Assembly (NCBI GenBank): GCA_002405435.1
Contig: DHLU01000109.1
Coordinates: 924 to 8,219 of the forward strand
DNA length: 7,296 nt
Source of the DNA: Flavobacteriales bacterium UBA4660
GTDB taxonomy: Bacteria > Bacteroidota > Bacteroidia > Flavobacteriales_D > Sanyastnellaceae
Direction: 5' to 3'
A program made the translations under genes and the position numbers. Below are positions 1-7,296 of this stretch, piece after piece (the stretch's first letter is position 1; every line of letters starts with the position of its first letter). The notes under the pieces are model-generated. The model searched no databases, was not told the DNA's origin, and saw only the letters and a list, made by a program, of their open reading frames with translations.

Positions 1-1
1 G

Positions 2-1561
2 CCCGCCAAGCGCCTGTCGACCGCTTTTGACAGCGTGACGCTTTACGGCAACGATCCCGGGCACCGGCCCGATATCTATGGCAAGGTGGGAAACAGCGGG
101 GTTTCCATTTGTTGTCTGGATGATGCCAAAAAACTCTACAGCGGTTTCGACCTGGCTGATCCCAAAACCTCGGTGAGCATGACTATCAATGGTCCGGCAC
201 CGATGCTGCTGGCCTTTTTCATGAATGCGGCCATCGACCAGCAGTGTGAGAAGTACATCCGTGCCCACGGCATGGAAGGCGCAGTGGAGGAAAAAATCGC
301 CGCCAAATACGACCGCAAAGGCCTCCAGCGTCCGCTGTACCAGGGTGCATTGCCTGAAGGTAACGATGGGCTGGGCCTGTTGTTGCTGGGTATCACCGGC
401 GATGAGGTATTGCCTGCCGAAGTCTATGCCCGCATTAAGGATGAGACACTGGCGCAGGTACGGGGTACCGTGCAGGCCGATATTCTAAAGGAAGACCAGG
501 CGCAGAATACCTGCATATTCTCCACCGAATTTGCCCTCCGTCTTATGGGAGATGTGCAGGCCTATTTCATCGACAAGAAGGTCCGCAATTTCTACTCGGT
601 TTCCATCAGCGGTTACCACATTGCCGAGGCCGGAGCCAATCCGATTACGCAGCTGGCATTTACCCTGTCTAACGGTTTTACCTATGTCGAGTATTATCTC
701 TCGCGGGGGATGGACATCAATGAATTTGGTCCTAACCTGAGCTTTTTCTTCAGCAACGGAATTGATCCCGAATACGCGGTCATCGGCCGTGTGGCCAGGC
801 GCATCTGGTCAAAGGCACTCGCGCGTAAGTACCATGCGAATCCCAGGGCGCAGATGCTCAAGTACCACATTCAAACCAGCGGAAGGTCGCTGCACGCGCA
901 GGAGATCGATTTCAATGACATCCGCACCACCCTGCAGGCCCTCTACGCAATTTACGACAACTGCAATTCGCTCCACACGAATGCTTACGACGAGGCCATT
1001 ACTACGCCCACCGAAGAAAGCGTGCGCCGCGCCATGGCCATACAGCTTATCATCAACAAGGAGCTCGGACTGGCGAAAAACGAAAATCCGCTGCAGGGTT
1101 CGTTCATCATCGAAGAGCTGACTGACCTGGTGGAAGAGGCCGTGCTGAGCGAATTTGACCGCATTACCGAGCGGGGCGGCGTGCTGGGCGCCATGGAAAC
1201 CATGTACCAGCGGAGTAAGATCCAGGAAGAATCACTGTATTACGAAACACTGAAACACAACGGCAGCTACCCGATAATCGGGGTCAATACTTTTTTGTCG
1301 TCTAAAGGTTCTCCAACGGTATTGCCGCGGGAAGTGATACGCGCAACAACAGAGGAGAAAGAATACCAGATCAGTATGCTCAATACGCTTCATAATGCCG
1401 GCAGCGCTATGCGGCCCGTTGCCCTGCGCAGGGTGCAGGAGGCGGCCATACACAACGGCAATGTGTTTGCCGAACTCATGGAGGCGGTAAAATCCTGTTC
1501 GCTCGGAGAACTGACCCGGTGCATGTTTGAAGTTGGCGGTGAGTACCGGCGCAATATGTAG
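2..1561 (+). CDS. icmF: Isobutyryl-CoA mutase, fused IcmF type (C-terminal mutase domain, 5' end outside window)
   Basis: Adenosylcobalamin-dependent acyl-CoA mutase that interconverts isobutyryl-CoA and n-butyryl-CoA in the cytoplasm. The reading frame is open from base 2, so the GTG at 35 is an internal valine codon and 519 C-terminal residues are visible. They cover most of the substrate-binding barrel. The stretch SVTLYGNDP...[12 protein letters not shown] is characteristic of the fused IcmF family. The active-site histidine of the family lies in SISGYH (codon 617-619). In DQAQNT, glutamine (codon 503-505) replaces the arginine that binds the carboxylate of methylmalonyl-CoA in true methylmalonyl-CoA mutases. 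The protein ends in GGEYRRNM with no DxHxxG cobalamin domain after the barrel, as expected when that domain is N-terminal. IcmF proteins are about 1,100 residues, so the N-terminal cobalamin domain and the MeaI-like GTPase should lie upstream. A separate large subunit (IcmA) or another branched acyl-CoA substrate is possible but less likely. Confidence 0.
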   Translation, partial: PAKRLSTAFDSVTLYGNDPGHRPDIYGKVGNSGVSICCLDDAKKLYSGFDLADPKTSVSMTINGPAPMLLAFFMNAAIDQQCEKYIRAHGMEGAVEEKIAAKYDRKGLQRPLYQGALPEGNDGLGLLLLGITGDEVLPAEVYARIKDETLAQVRGTVQADILKEDQAQNTCIFSTEFALRLMGDVQAYFIDKKVRNFYSVSISGYHIAEAGANPITQLAFTLSNGFTYVEYYLSRGMDINEFGPNLSFFFSNGIDPEYAVIGRVARRIWSKALARKYHANPRAQMLKYHIQTSGRSLHAQEIDFNDIRTTLQALYAIYDNCNSLHTNAYDEAITTPTEESVRRAMAIQLIINKELGLAKNENPLQGSFIIEELTDLVEEAVLSEFDRITERGGVLGAMETMYQRSKIQEESLYYETLKHNGSYPIIGVNTFLSSKGSPTVLPREVIRATTEEKEYQISMLNTLHNAGSAMRPVALRRVQEAAIHNGNVFAELMEAVKSCSLGELTRCMFEVGGEYRRNM

Positions 1562-1592
1562 GGTTTTAACTACAGGCTTTGCGGCTCAAAAA

Positions 1593-1617
1593 AAAACCCG
1601 CCACGGGGGCGGGTTTT
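1593..1617. terminator. Bidirectional intrinsic terminator between convergent genes
   Basis: A perfect 10-bp stem pairs AAAACCCGCC (1593-1602) with GGCGGGTTTT (1608-1617) around a 5-base loop. On the minus strand the hairpin is followed by an uninterrupted run of nine T (complement of A at 1588-1596, partly in the stem). On the plus strand it is followed by TTTT-CAG-TTTT. It starts 32 bases after the mutase stop and lies 20 bases beyond the stop of the convergent surface-protein gene, so it is placed to end both transcripts. The minus-strand side has the stronger U-tract. Confidence 0.
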
Positions 1618-1637
1618 CAGTTTTATATCTCGTGCGA

Positions 1638-4600
1638 TTAGCGCATGATGGTAATGTTTCCGGTGCGCTCAAACGCATCGCCTTCGTATCCTTTCACTTT
1701 GATGTAGTAAGTGTAAATGCCATCCGGCACGAAAAAGTCTCCGCTGCGCGCATCTCCTTCCCACCGCTGCGCAATGTCGGTGCTGCTGAAAATGACATCT
1801 CCCCAGCGATTGAAGACCATACACTCGTATTCGCGGATGTTGGATCCCACCACAAACCACGCATCGTTTACGCCGTCAAAATTGGGGGTGAAACTGTTGG
1901 GTATGTAGATGACGATGGGCGCGGTTACGGTATAGAAGGCATTACTGGTGCACCCGATCTCATTGACCACCGTGAGCATCGTGGTATACTGTGAAAAGCC
2001 GTCAAACTGGTGCTGTACCACGGCACCTTCACCGGTAGTGCCATCGCCGAAATTCCATAGGAAGGTGTAGGGACAATCCAGCGGATCGCACCCGGGCTCG
2101 GGCGTGGCTACAAATTCAAACAGGCTCGCGCCGAGCTCTTCGGCCTCCAGGTCTGCTTCAATCTGCATCACCTCAACAGCCACACTGGCCGCCTGCTGGT
2201 CGCCGCAGATATCGGTTGCCGTTACCGTGTAGATCCCTGATGAGGTGAGGCCAGACAGGGTGAGCACATCGCCCGGCTCGTCCACCGGCATCCAGTTGTA
2301 GGAAAACCCGCCTTCGCCACCGGTGGCTTGTGCCCAAAGTTGTGCAGTGCCGCTCACACAGATGGCCGTGTCTTCGCTGGTCACCAGTTCGATAGGAATG
2401 TCGGGAATAATGATGGTCAGCGCATCTTCATCGGAAGAACCGCATGCGTCTTCAACCGTTACCCACACTTCTGACGTTTCCGAGAGTTGAACATCTTCTG
2501 TCGGACCCGTGCCTACCTCGATGCCGCCAATGACCCAGCTGTAGCTGTAGCCGCCGGCACCGCTCAGGATTTCCACGCTCAGCGTGTTTACGTCGATGCA
2601 TGAGGCATTGATGTCTTCCCCGACTTCAATCAGTACGGGAGGATTTTCTATGATGATATTCACCGCATCAGAAGCCTCGGCACCGCAGGCATCGGTTACC
2701 GTGAGGTTGACCACCGTATTGTCAACACTTGAGAAGTTGTTGAGCGTGGCCCCTGTACCCACCGTAGAACCGCCTTCGGTCCAGAGGTAGGAGAAGCCGC
2801 CGCTTCCGGCAGATACTTCCGGAACAATGTCAAACTCAGTCAGGCAGGTACCCGTGAGTTCATCCACCAGGGTGAGTTCGATGGGCGGTGAATCGATCGA
2901 CACGGGAATGTCAATCGTAACAGACTGTCCGCAGTTGTCGCTGACAAATACCTGAACCACGGCTGGCGCGGAGAAGGAGGCCGTCAGGGTTTGGTCCCAG
3001 TCGAATTGCCACATGCCGTCTATGTACCAGGTGAAATAATAGGGTGCACTGCCGCCGCTCACATTTGCGGTGATATCGGTAGGCAGGTTGCAGGGCGCCA
3101 GCACTTCAGCGGGTACATCCACAATGAGGTCGGGCACGTTGAGTTCGACATTGATGACATCGGTCGCGGTAAATCCGCATCCGTCGGTGACTTCCACATT
3201 GATTTCGCCTTCGCCGCTCCATGAGCTGTACCAGAGCGTGTTTTCCCAGCCCCAGAGGTTATTGCCCAGTTCGTCGTACCAGTACCATCCGCTGTACACA
3301 CCATTGCCTCCCACCGCTGAGGCCGTCAGATAGACGGAGGCACCGCACTCGAGGAGCAGGTCATCGGAATCAATGGACACCTGCAGAGGCGGGTATTCGA
3401 GGATGTTGACGAGGATATCAGCATCGTCGCTGGGCATACCGCAGGTATCGCTGACGATGACATTGTAGCTGCTGGTTACCACCGGACCGACGAGTATCGA
3501 TGAGGTAGTTTCTCCGGTGCTCCAGCTGTAGCTGAAGTTGCCGTATCCGCCGGTGATGACGGGGGTAATTTCGAGGGTGTCGCCAAGGCAAATTTCGGTT
3601 TCATAACCATCTACTTCAAGCGGAAGGGGGAGGTCATCGATCCAAAATTCAAATTCGGTGGTAAGCCCGCTTCCGTTGCAGGCAGCGAGGTTGAGGATGT
3701 CGCAATGCACGAGTTCGAGCCCCTCCGATAATCCGTCCTCAAAGGCATCGAGTTCAAAAGTCACAGTCTGCACGCCGAACGGAAATAGGATGGTATCGGG
3801 TAGGAGGGTGTAGTCAACGCCGTTTACGGCATCTCCGGAGTAGGTCATGACCACCATGTCTTCAACCGACAGGTCGCTGATGGCCGCGCGGGTAAAGGTG
3901 AGGGTGGCCATACCGCAGTCTTCATAGATGGTGGAGGCTTCAGGACCGCCTACGTCGATGGACAGATTAACATCTACGACGGCATTGCTGGAGAAGGAGC
4001 CTTCTTCGAGGATCACGATTGACTCAAGGGCGGTGTCGCTTCCGTCGGCAATGGCGAGTTTGATGTGGTAAGTCTCGCCACAAACTACCTCGCTCCATGC
4101 GGTCAGTGTAACGGTATGGCCGTCAATGGTGATGCCCACCTGCATGGGGTTATCGACGTAATACTCGGAGTTGAGCGTGCTGTTGACCGATGAGACCGTG
4201 ATGGGCAACTCCGGGTCTGAATTGGGCAGAATGGCGATGTTTTTGGCGCCGCCGGGAAAACCCGCCGGTGCGTCGTAAGGACCTGTGATGCCAGGGCCTG
4301 AGAGCAAAAAGGCGAAGATATCGTTGTAACCTGAATTGACCCATTCGAGGTATTCGTTGGAGCCGAATATGTACTTAAAGGAGAGGGTATCGCCCGTTGG
4401 CACGAAGTCAAACTCCAAAATGGCCACGTCGTTAACACTGCCTACGGAGAATGCCATTCCGATAAGGGGCGGCACTGAGTTGGCGATAGTCAGCAGGTCG
4501 GGTTCTCCGCTTACGCCCGAGCAGCCGATTGACCAAAGGCTGAGCCAGGGAGAGGGCACTTCTATGTTTTCCGCAACCTCTGAGCTGAGAACCACGCCCC

Positions 4601-4811
4601 CGTCGATTCCGAGCCCTACGCTCTCGCCTCCCTGCATATAGCCAAACTGGTCGAGGCAACCCGTATAGGTGATATTGGTGGCGGTTACCCCGTTGCCGAG
4701 GAGCACATCCTGCACATATTGCTCGATGGCGAGCGAGTCTACCACGATCTGGGCATAACCCTGGGTGAGGAAAGCACTGAAAAAACTAAAAATGAGTAAA
4801 ATGCGCTTCAT
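1638..4811 (-). CDS. Secreted multi-domain surface protein with choice-of-anchor-L-like region, Ig-like repeats, PKD and T9SS type B sorting domain
   Basis: Probable secreted or surface-attached adhesin-like protein; its ligand is unknown. With the start at 4811 it has 1057 residues. Residues 1-21 are a signal peptide (MKR, then a hydrophobic core, ending GYAQ). About 22-275 resemble the choice-of-anchor L region. About 276-392 look Calx-beta-like (GDAVNGVDYTLLP, then an acidic DGLSEGLE). About 398-882 hold six Ig-like repeats. About 883-963 form a PKD domain (WNFGDG). About 966-1057 form the type IX secretion type B C-terminal domain (IPNSFTPNFDGVND, FNRWGDVIF, PDGIYTYYIKV). In this family that domain directs export across the outer membrane by the type IX system and is usually removed or replaced by a surface anchor. 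An ATG at 4829 and a TTG at 4841 are alternative in-frame starts. I prefer 4811 because it begins directly with a normal signal peptide and because the promoter-like box at 4839-4846 leaves almost no leader for the others. The family assignment is firm for the C-terminal domain and good for the N-terminal one; the molecular role is not known. Confidence 0.
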   Translation of the reverse strand: MKRILLIFSFFSAFLTQGYAQIVVDSLAIEQYVQDVLLGNGVTATNITYTGCLDQFGYMQGGESVGLGIDGGVVLSSEVAENIEVPSPWLSLWSIGCSGVSGEPDLLTIANSVPPLIGMAFSVGSVNDVAILEFDFVPTGDTLSFKYIFGSNEYLEWVNSGYNDIFAFLLSGPGITGPYDAPAGFPGGAKNIAILPNSDPELPITVSSVNSTLNSEYYVDNPMQVGITIDGHTVTLTAWSEVVCGETYHIKLAIADGSDTALESIVILEEGSFSSNAVVDVNLSIDVGGPEASTIYEDCGMATLTFTRAAISDLSVEDMVVMTYSGDAVNGVDYTLLPDTILFPFGVQTVTFELDAFEDGLSEGLELVHCDILNLAACNGSGLTTEFEFWIDDLPLPLEVDGYETEICLGDTLEITPVITGGYGNFSYSWSTGETTSSILVGPVVTSSYNVIVSDTCGMPSDDADILVNILEYPPLQVSIDSDDLLLECGASVYLTASAVGGNGVYSGWYWYDELGNNLWGWENTLWYSSWSGEGEINVEVTDGCGFTATDVINVELNVPDLIVDVPAEVLAPCNLPTDITANVSGGSAPYYFTWYIDGMWQFDWDQTLTASFSAPAVVQVFVSDNCGQSVTIDIPVSIDSPPIELTLVDELTGTCLTEFDIVPEVSAGSGGFSYLWTEGGSTVGTGATLNNFSSVDNTVVNLTVTDACGAEASDAVNIIIENPPVLIEVGEDINASCIDVNTLSVEILSGAGGYSYSWVIGGIEVGTGPTEDVQLSETSEVWVTVEDACGSSDEDALTIIIPDIPIELVTSEDTAICVSGTAQLWAQATGGEGGFSYNWMPVDEPGDVLTLSGLTSSGIYTVTATDICGDQQAASVAVEVMQIEADLEAEELGASLFEFVATPEPGCDPLDCPYTFLWNFGDGTTGEGAVVQHQFDGFSQYTTMLTVVNEIGCTSNAFYTVTAPIVIYIPNSFTPNFDGVNDAWFVVGSNIREYECMVFNRWGDVIFSSTDIAQRWEGDARSGDFFVPDGIYTYYIKVKGYEGDAFERTGNITIMR
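1641..1916 (-). other. Type IX secretion system type B sorting domain (CHU_C-like) coding segment
   Basis: The last ~92 codons of the surface-protein gene encode the conserved gliding-motility-associated C-terminal domain. Visible landmarks are IPNSFTPNFDGVND at its start, FNRWGDVIF in the middle, a tryptophan in QRWEGD, and DGIYTYYIKVKG before the final GNITIMR. This order matches type B sorting domains of Bacteroidota. Unlike the preceding 684 residues, which have no Lys or Arg, this segment carries eight basic residues. Confidence 0.
2166..3620 (-). repeat. Six tandem Ig-like protein repeats of about 82 residues, each with one Cys pair
   Basis: Within the surface protein, six diverged units each carry an early cysteine, a central GGxGxFSYxW-like core and a closing (S/T/E)DxCG motif. 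The closing motifs are SDTCG, TDGCG, SDNCG, TDACG, EDACG and TDICG. Successive closing motifs are 88, 82, 82, 81 and 79 residues apart. The two cysteines in each unit are 49 to 56 residues apart, which suits an intradomain disulfide formed after export. The repeats are clear in protein but the DNA has diverged, so this looks like an old duplication series. The units belong to the Ig/PKD/SprB-like beta-sandwich class; I cannot name the exact family from sequence reading alone. Confidence 0.
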
Positions 4812-4838
4812 GCCTTGGAATTGTTTCATCGTAGACAG

Positions 4839-4846
4839 CAAAAGTA
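4839..4846 (-). promoter_or_regulatory. Bacteroidota-type -7 box (TAnnTTTG) before the surface-protein gene
   Basis: On the minus strand the sequence TACTTTTG matches the Bacteroidota -7 consensus TAnnTTTG exactly. Only a weak T-rich stretch (the TTTTT opposite 4865-4869) sits near the expected -33 position, so the upstream half is poor. A transcript starting a few bases downstream would begin near 4829-4833, giving about 20 bases of leader before the ATG at 4811. An 8-base match with four fixed T/G positions can arise by chance, so this rests mainly on its position. Confidence 0.
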
Positions 4847-4925
4847 CTCACTGCGTTGCTTGGGAAAAAGCCTGAATCAATGAAGTTGCCAGCGGGTTTC
4901 CCTGACGCGGTTTCCTGCGCCTGAT
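4842..4925. other. Intergenic gap between pbpC and the surface-protein gene
   Basis: This 84-base gap holds the promoter-like box at its left end. I see no GC-rich hairpin followed by a T-run on the minus strand, so no obvious terminator ends pbpC here and read-through into the surface-protein gene is possible. An imperfect direct repeat (CAGGAAACC / CAGGGAAACC on the minus strand, about 4897-4915) is present and of unknown meaning. Confidence 0.
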
Positions 4926-7292
4926 TCAAGGCATACCGCCTGGCCGTTCGAGAAATTCCACCCACCGGGTCAGTGACCGCCCTTCGTCGTCTATGATGAC
5001 CAGCAGGTGCTTGCCGGCACCCGCATTCACCTCAGTTTTATGCAGGCCGCGCGTTTCGCCGATATACACATGGTCGAGGTGCCAGTAGAGTGTAGCATCA
5101 GGATCTTCGTGTGTGGCTTCAAATACGGTCTTTTCCGTTTCGCCTTGCAGGTTTCGGGGCAGAAAAATGGCAGCCGCTCCGCGCGGGTAGATCAGTCCGA
5201 TTACCTGCTCGTCAGCGGGGGCGCAGCCAGGGGCCCACGGGGGAGGGTCGAGGTATTCGGGGTGTTTGCTTTTGTAATACCAGGCTTCGATAGGTGGCAG
5301 CACAAACCAGGGCATGGGGTAAGCCCCTTCGGATCCGGCACATTCCATCGATAAACGCGCGGTGCCCGTGGCGTTGCAGTGCATGGGGACGTGGTGGGTG
5401 CAGGCAGCGGTAAGTGCGCCAGCGGAAGGTACCCATAGGCTATCCATTTGCGGGCAATACCGGCCGCAGCGGAACCCACTCTGCCGGCATACGGCCAGTT
5501 TGGTCAGGTCATCATAGGGCGGTCTGAACCATGCGCCTGAGGGGAGTTGCCCCAGTACGCTGAACAGCAGAGGGGCGGCCGATTCAACGCCGCTGAGGGC
5601 AGTTCTTCCGATACCGTCGGCATTGCCGATCCATACGCCGACGATGTAGTCGGGGGTGGAACCGATTGCCCAGGCATCGCGGTTGCCGAAACTGGTGCCC
5701 GTTTTCCACGCCACAGGCCTAAGTCCGGGGTAGTCGTCCCATGCCAGTTCGGTTTCAGGCCGGTTTACCTCGAGCAGGGTATTGAGGGTGGCCCACGCCG
5801 CACCGGGGTTCCAGCGCGGATCGCCCGTCCACTCAGTCTCTGCAACGCCGTGAGAGGCGAGAAAGGTGCGCGCGTTGAGGGTTTCGGTCTTGATGCTGGC
5901 ACGGTCGGCGGTACCGGAAAGTGCTGCGCGGGACAGCCGGGCATAGGCGTGGGTGATGTCCCATAGGCTGGCCTCGGCCCCGCCCAGTATAAGCGACAGC
6001 CCATAGTGATCGGCCTCCCGGTTCATGTGAGAAAACCCACAGTCTTTCAGCAAATGGAAAAACCTCGGATAGCCGTAATCGCGCAGCATCAGCACAGCGG
6101 GCACATTGAGGGAGCGGGTAAGCGCCTTTCCGGCCGGCACAGCCCCGTCGTAGGTCTCGTGGAAATTTTTTGGCGCAAACCCGTTGAGCTGCACGGGTAT
6201 ATCTGACACCAGGGCATTGGGAAGCATCAGCCCGTCTTGCAGCATGGCGGCGTAGAGAAAAGGTTTGAGGATGCTTCCCGTGCTGCGCGGCGCCTTGACG
6301 CAGTCAACGCTGTTGGCGTGCCCGCTGCCCGGTTCCGCGGTATTGCCCACATAGGCCAGGGTATTTCCGGTACGCGTTTCTACTACCAGCACCGCGCCGT
6401 TGAATACGCCATTGGCGCGCATGGAGACCATGTGGTGCTCGAGCAGTTCGGAGGCCCGGGCCTGCAGGGTTGCATCCAGGGTGCTATGCTGCCTCATCCC
6501 TGTGCCATAGCGGCCCATGCAGGTTTGCAGCAGGTGGGAAGCATGGGTGGGCAGGGGGTAGGGTTTTCCGGGCAATGGCTCAAGCAGGCTCAATGCAAGG
6601 GTTTCCGCATCGATATACCCCCGGTCGGCCAGCTTCCGGAGCAAGCGGTTACGTTTGGCCAGCAGTGTTTCCTGGTTCTTTCCCGGAAAAATGAGCGCCG
6701 GTGCATTGGGCAATACAGCCAGCGTTGCGGCCTCAGACCATGACAGGTTTTCAGGGGTGCGGCCGAAATACCGCCACGCGGCGGCCTCCAGTCCTACCAC
6801 ATTGCCGCCAAAGGGTGCATGGCTGGCATACAAACGAAGGAGCTGGTCTTTCGAAAAGACCGTTTCGAGGCGGAGTGCCATTATTATTTCCTGCACTTTC
6901 CGGCGGAGCGTCCGGGGCGCATTGCCCTTGGCCAGCCGCGCGAGCTGCATCGTCAGTGTGCTGCCTCCGCTCACGACGCGCCCCGACGCGAGATTTTGCT
7001 GCGCGGCCATCAGCAAACGCGGCAGGTAAACCCCGTTGTGCCGGTAAAAGTGTTCGTCTTCAAAAAGAAGCAGGGCCTGCCTGAACTTGTACGGCACGCT
7101 GTCGCATTCGGGAAACCGCCATTGGCCGTCTTCTGCGATGGTAGCGCTGAGCAGCGTGCTGTCGCGGGCATAGAGCACATTGCTGTACCGGCATTGAAAA
7201 AGCGGGTCGGGCAGAGCGGTAAAGAAAACAATGAGCAGCGCCGCCACCGGTATCCAGCGGAGGTGTCTGACTTGTTGCCTTCTGAAATTCAT
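4926..7292 (-). CDS. pbpC: Penicillin-binding protein 1C (bifunctional transglycosylase/transpeptidase)
   Basis: Class A penicillin-binding protein, 788 residues, anchored in the inner membrane with its catalytic domains in the periplasm. It would polymerise lipid II glycan strands and cross-link peptides. Residues 12-27 form the single membrane helix after a basic N-terminus. The glycosyltransferase family 51 domain (about 55-235) has the catalytic glutamate in FEDEHFYRHNG (Glu78), the GGSTLTMQLAR motif (109-119) and RKVQE (131-135). The transpeptidase domain (about 295-580) has SILK (340-343, nucleophile Ser340), SLN (394-396) and KTGTS (530-534). A BiPBP_C-type beta domain (about 695-780) closes the protein. 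Length and order match PBP1C rather than PBP1A or 1B. The ATG at 7292 is chosen because the basic residues and membrane helix follow at once; only four bases lie beyond it, so its promoter is outside. In many bacteria pbpC sits next to an alpha-2-macroglobulin gene, which might lie just right of the window. The stop is 84 bases before the surface-protein open frame. Confidence 0.
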   Translation of the reverse strand: MNFRRQQVRHLRWIPVAALLIVFFTALPDPLFQCRYSNVLYARDSTLLSATIAEDGQWRFPECDSVPYKFRQALLLFEDEHFYRHNGVYLPRLLMAAQQNLASGRVVSGGSTLTMQLARLAKGNAPRTLRRKVQEIIMALRLETVFSKDQLLRLYASHAPFGGNVVGLEAAAWRYFGRTPENLSWSEAATLAVLPNAPALIFPGKNQETLLAKRNRLLRKLADRGYIDAETLALSLLEPLPGKPYPLPTHASHLLQTCMGRYGTGMRQHSTLDATLQARASELLEHHMVSMRANGVFNGAVLVVETRTGNTLAYVGNTAEPGSGHANSVDCVKAPRSTGSILKPFLYAAMLQDGLMLPNALVSDIPVQLNGFAPKNFHETYDGAVPAGKALTRSLNVPAVLMLRDYGYPRFFHLLKDCGFSHMNREADHYGLSLILGGAEASLWDITHAYARLSRAALSGTADRASIKTETLNARTFLASHGVAETEWTGDPRWNPGAAWATLNTLLEVNRPETELAWDDYPGLRPVAWKTGTSFGNRDAWAIGSTPDYIVGVWIGNADGIGRTALSGVESAAPLLFSVLGQLPSGAWFRPPYDDLTKLAVCRQSGFRCGRYCPQMDSLWVPSAGALTAACTHHVPMHCNATGTARLSMECAGSEGAYPMPWFVLPPIEAWYYKSKHPEYLDPPPWAPGCAPADEQVIGLIYPRGAAAIFLPRNLQGETEKTVFEATHEDPDATLYWHLDHVYIGETRGLHKTEVNAGAGKHLLVIIDDEGRSLTRWVEFLERPGGMP

Positions 7293-7296
7293 GGGA

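Noticed and set aside
1527..1994. A 155-codon plus-strand open frame running from the mutase end into the convergent gene
   Set aside because: It crosses the terminator hairpin, overlaps the mutase end and lies antisense to the conserved sorting domain. Its translation has no recognisable motif, and the frame is a by-product of coding on the other strand.
2166..3620. Possible recent tandem DNA repeat in the surface-protein gene
   Set aside because: The periodicity is visible in protein motifs, but the corresponding DNA copies differ too much for a recent or slippage-prone repeat.
4873..4928. 7-base inverted repeat TGAATCA / TGATTCA at the end of pbpC
   Set aside because: The arms are short, AT-rich and 42 bases apart, with no T-run. 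It is too weak to call a terminator or operator, and one arm includes the pbpC stop codon.
6237..6743. A 168-codon plus-strand open frame inside pbpC
   Set aside because: It lies wholly antisense to conserved PBP1C motifs and has no recognisable domain or start context; long antisense frames are common in GC-rich coding sequence.
1638..7292. Surface protein and PbpC as a new two-gene system
   Set aside because: They share strand and a short gap, but the surface-protein gene has its own promoter-like box, and both families are known with separate roles. Nothing in the sequence shows a functional link.

Overview
The window fits a member of the Bacteroidota (Bacteroidetes) with a fairly GC-rich genome. 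Three things point there: a protein with a type IX secretion type B C-terminal domain (the CHU_C / gliding-motility-associated family), a promoter-like TAnnTTTG box of the Bacteroidota kind in front of it, and the lack of clear Shine-Dalgarno sequences. Genus and species cannot be told from these genes.

Layout. Positions 2-1561 (+) hold the C-terminal half of a large acyl-CoA mutase of the fused IcmF type; its N-terminal cobalamin and G-protein parts would lie left of the window. A compact hairpin at 1593-1617, flanked by an A-run and T-rich sequence, separates it from a convergent gene and can terminate both. Positions 1638-4811 (-) hold a secreted protein of about 1057 residues: signal peptide, choice-of-anchor-L-like region, Calx-beta-like segment, six disulfide-type Ig-like repeats, a PKD domain and the type B sorting domain. 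After an 84-base gap, positions 4926-7292 (-) hold a complete penicillin-binding protein 1C (PbpC) with intact transglycosylase and transpeptidase motifs.

How the genes relate. The mutase is cytoplasmic and acts in carbon metabolism (isobutyryl-CoA/butyryl-CoA isomerisation). The other two products act outside the cytoplasm: PbpC in the periplasm on peptidoglycan, and the large repeat protein at the cell surface or outside the cell. They share a strand, but a promoter-like box directly before the surface-protein gene suggests it can be transcribed alone, so a functional link is not shown.

The most unusual observation is compositional. The surface protein has a stretch of 684 residues without a single lysine or arginine, while carrying roughly 105 acidic residues. 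I found no mobile element, CRISPR array, RNA gene or defence-like system, and no candidate for a wholly new multi-gene system.
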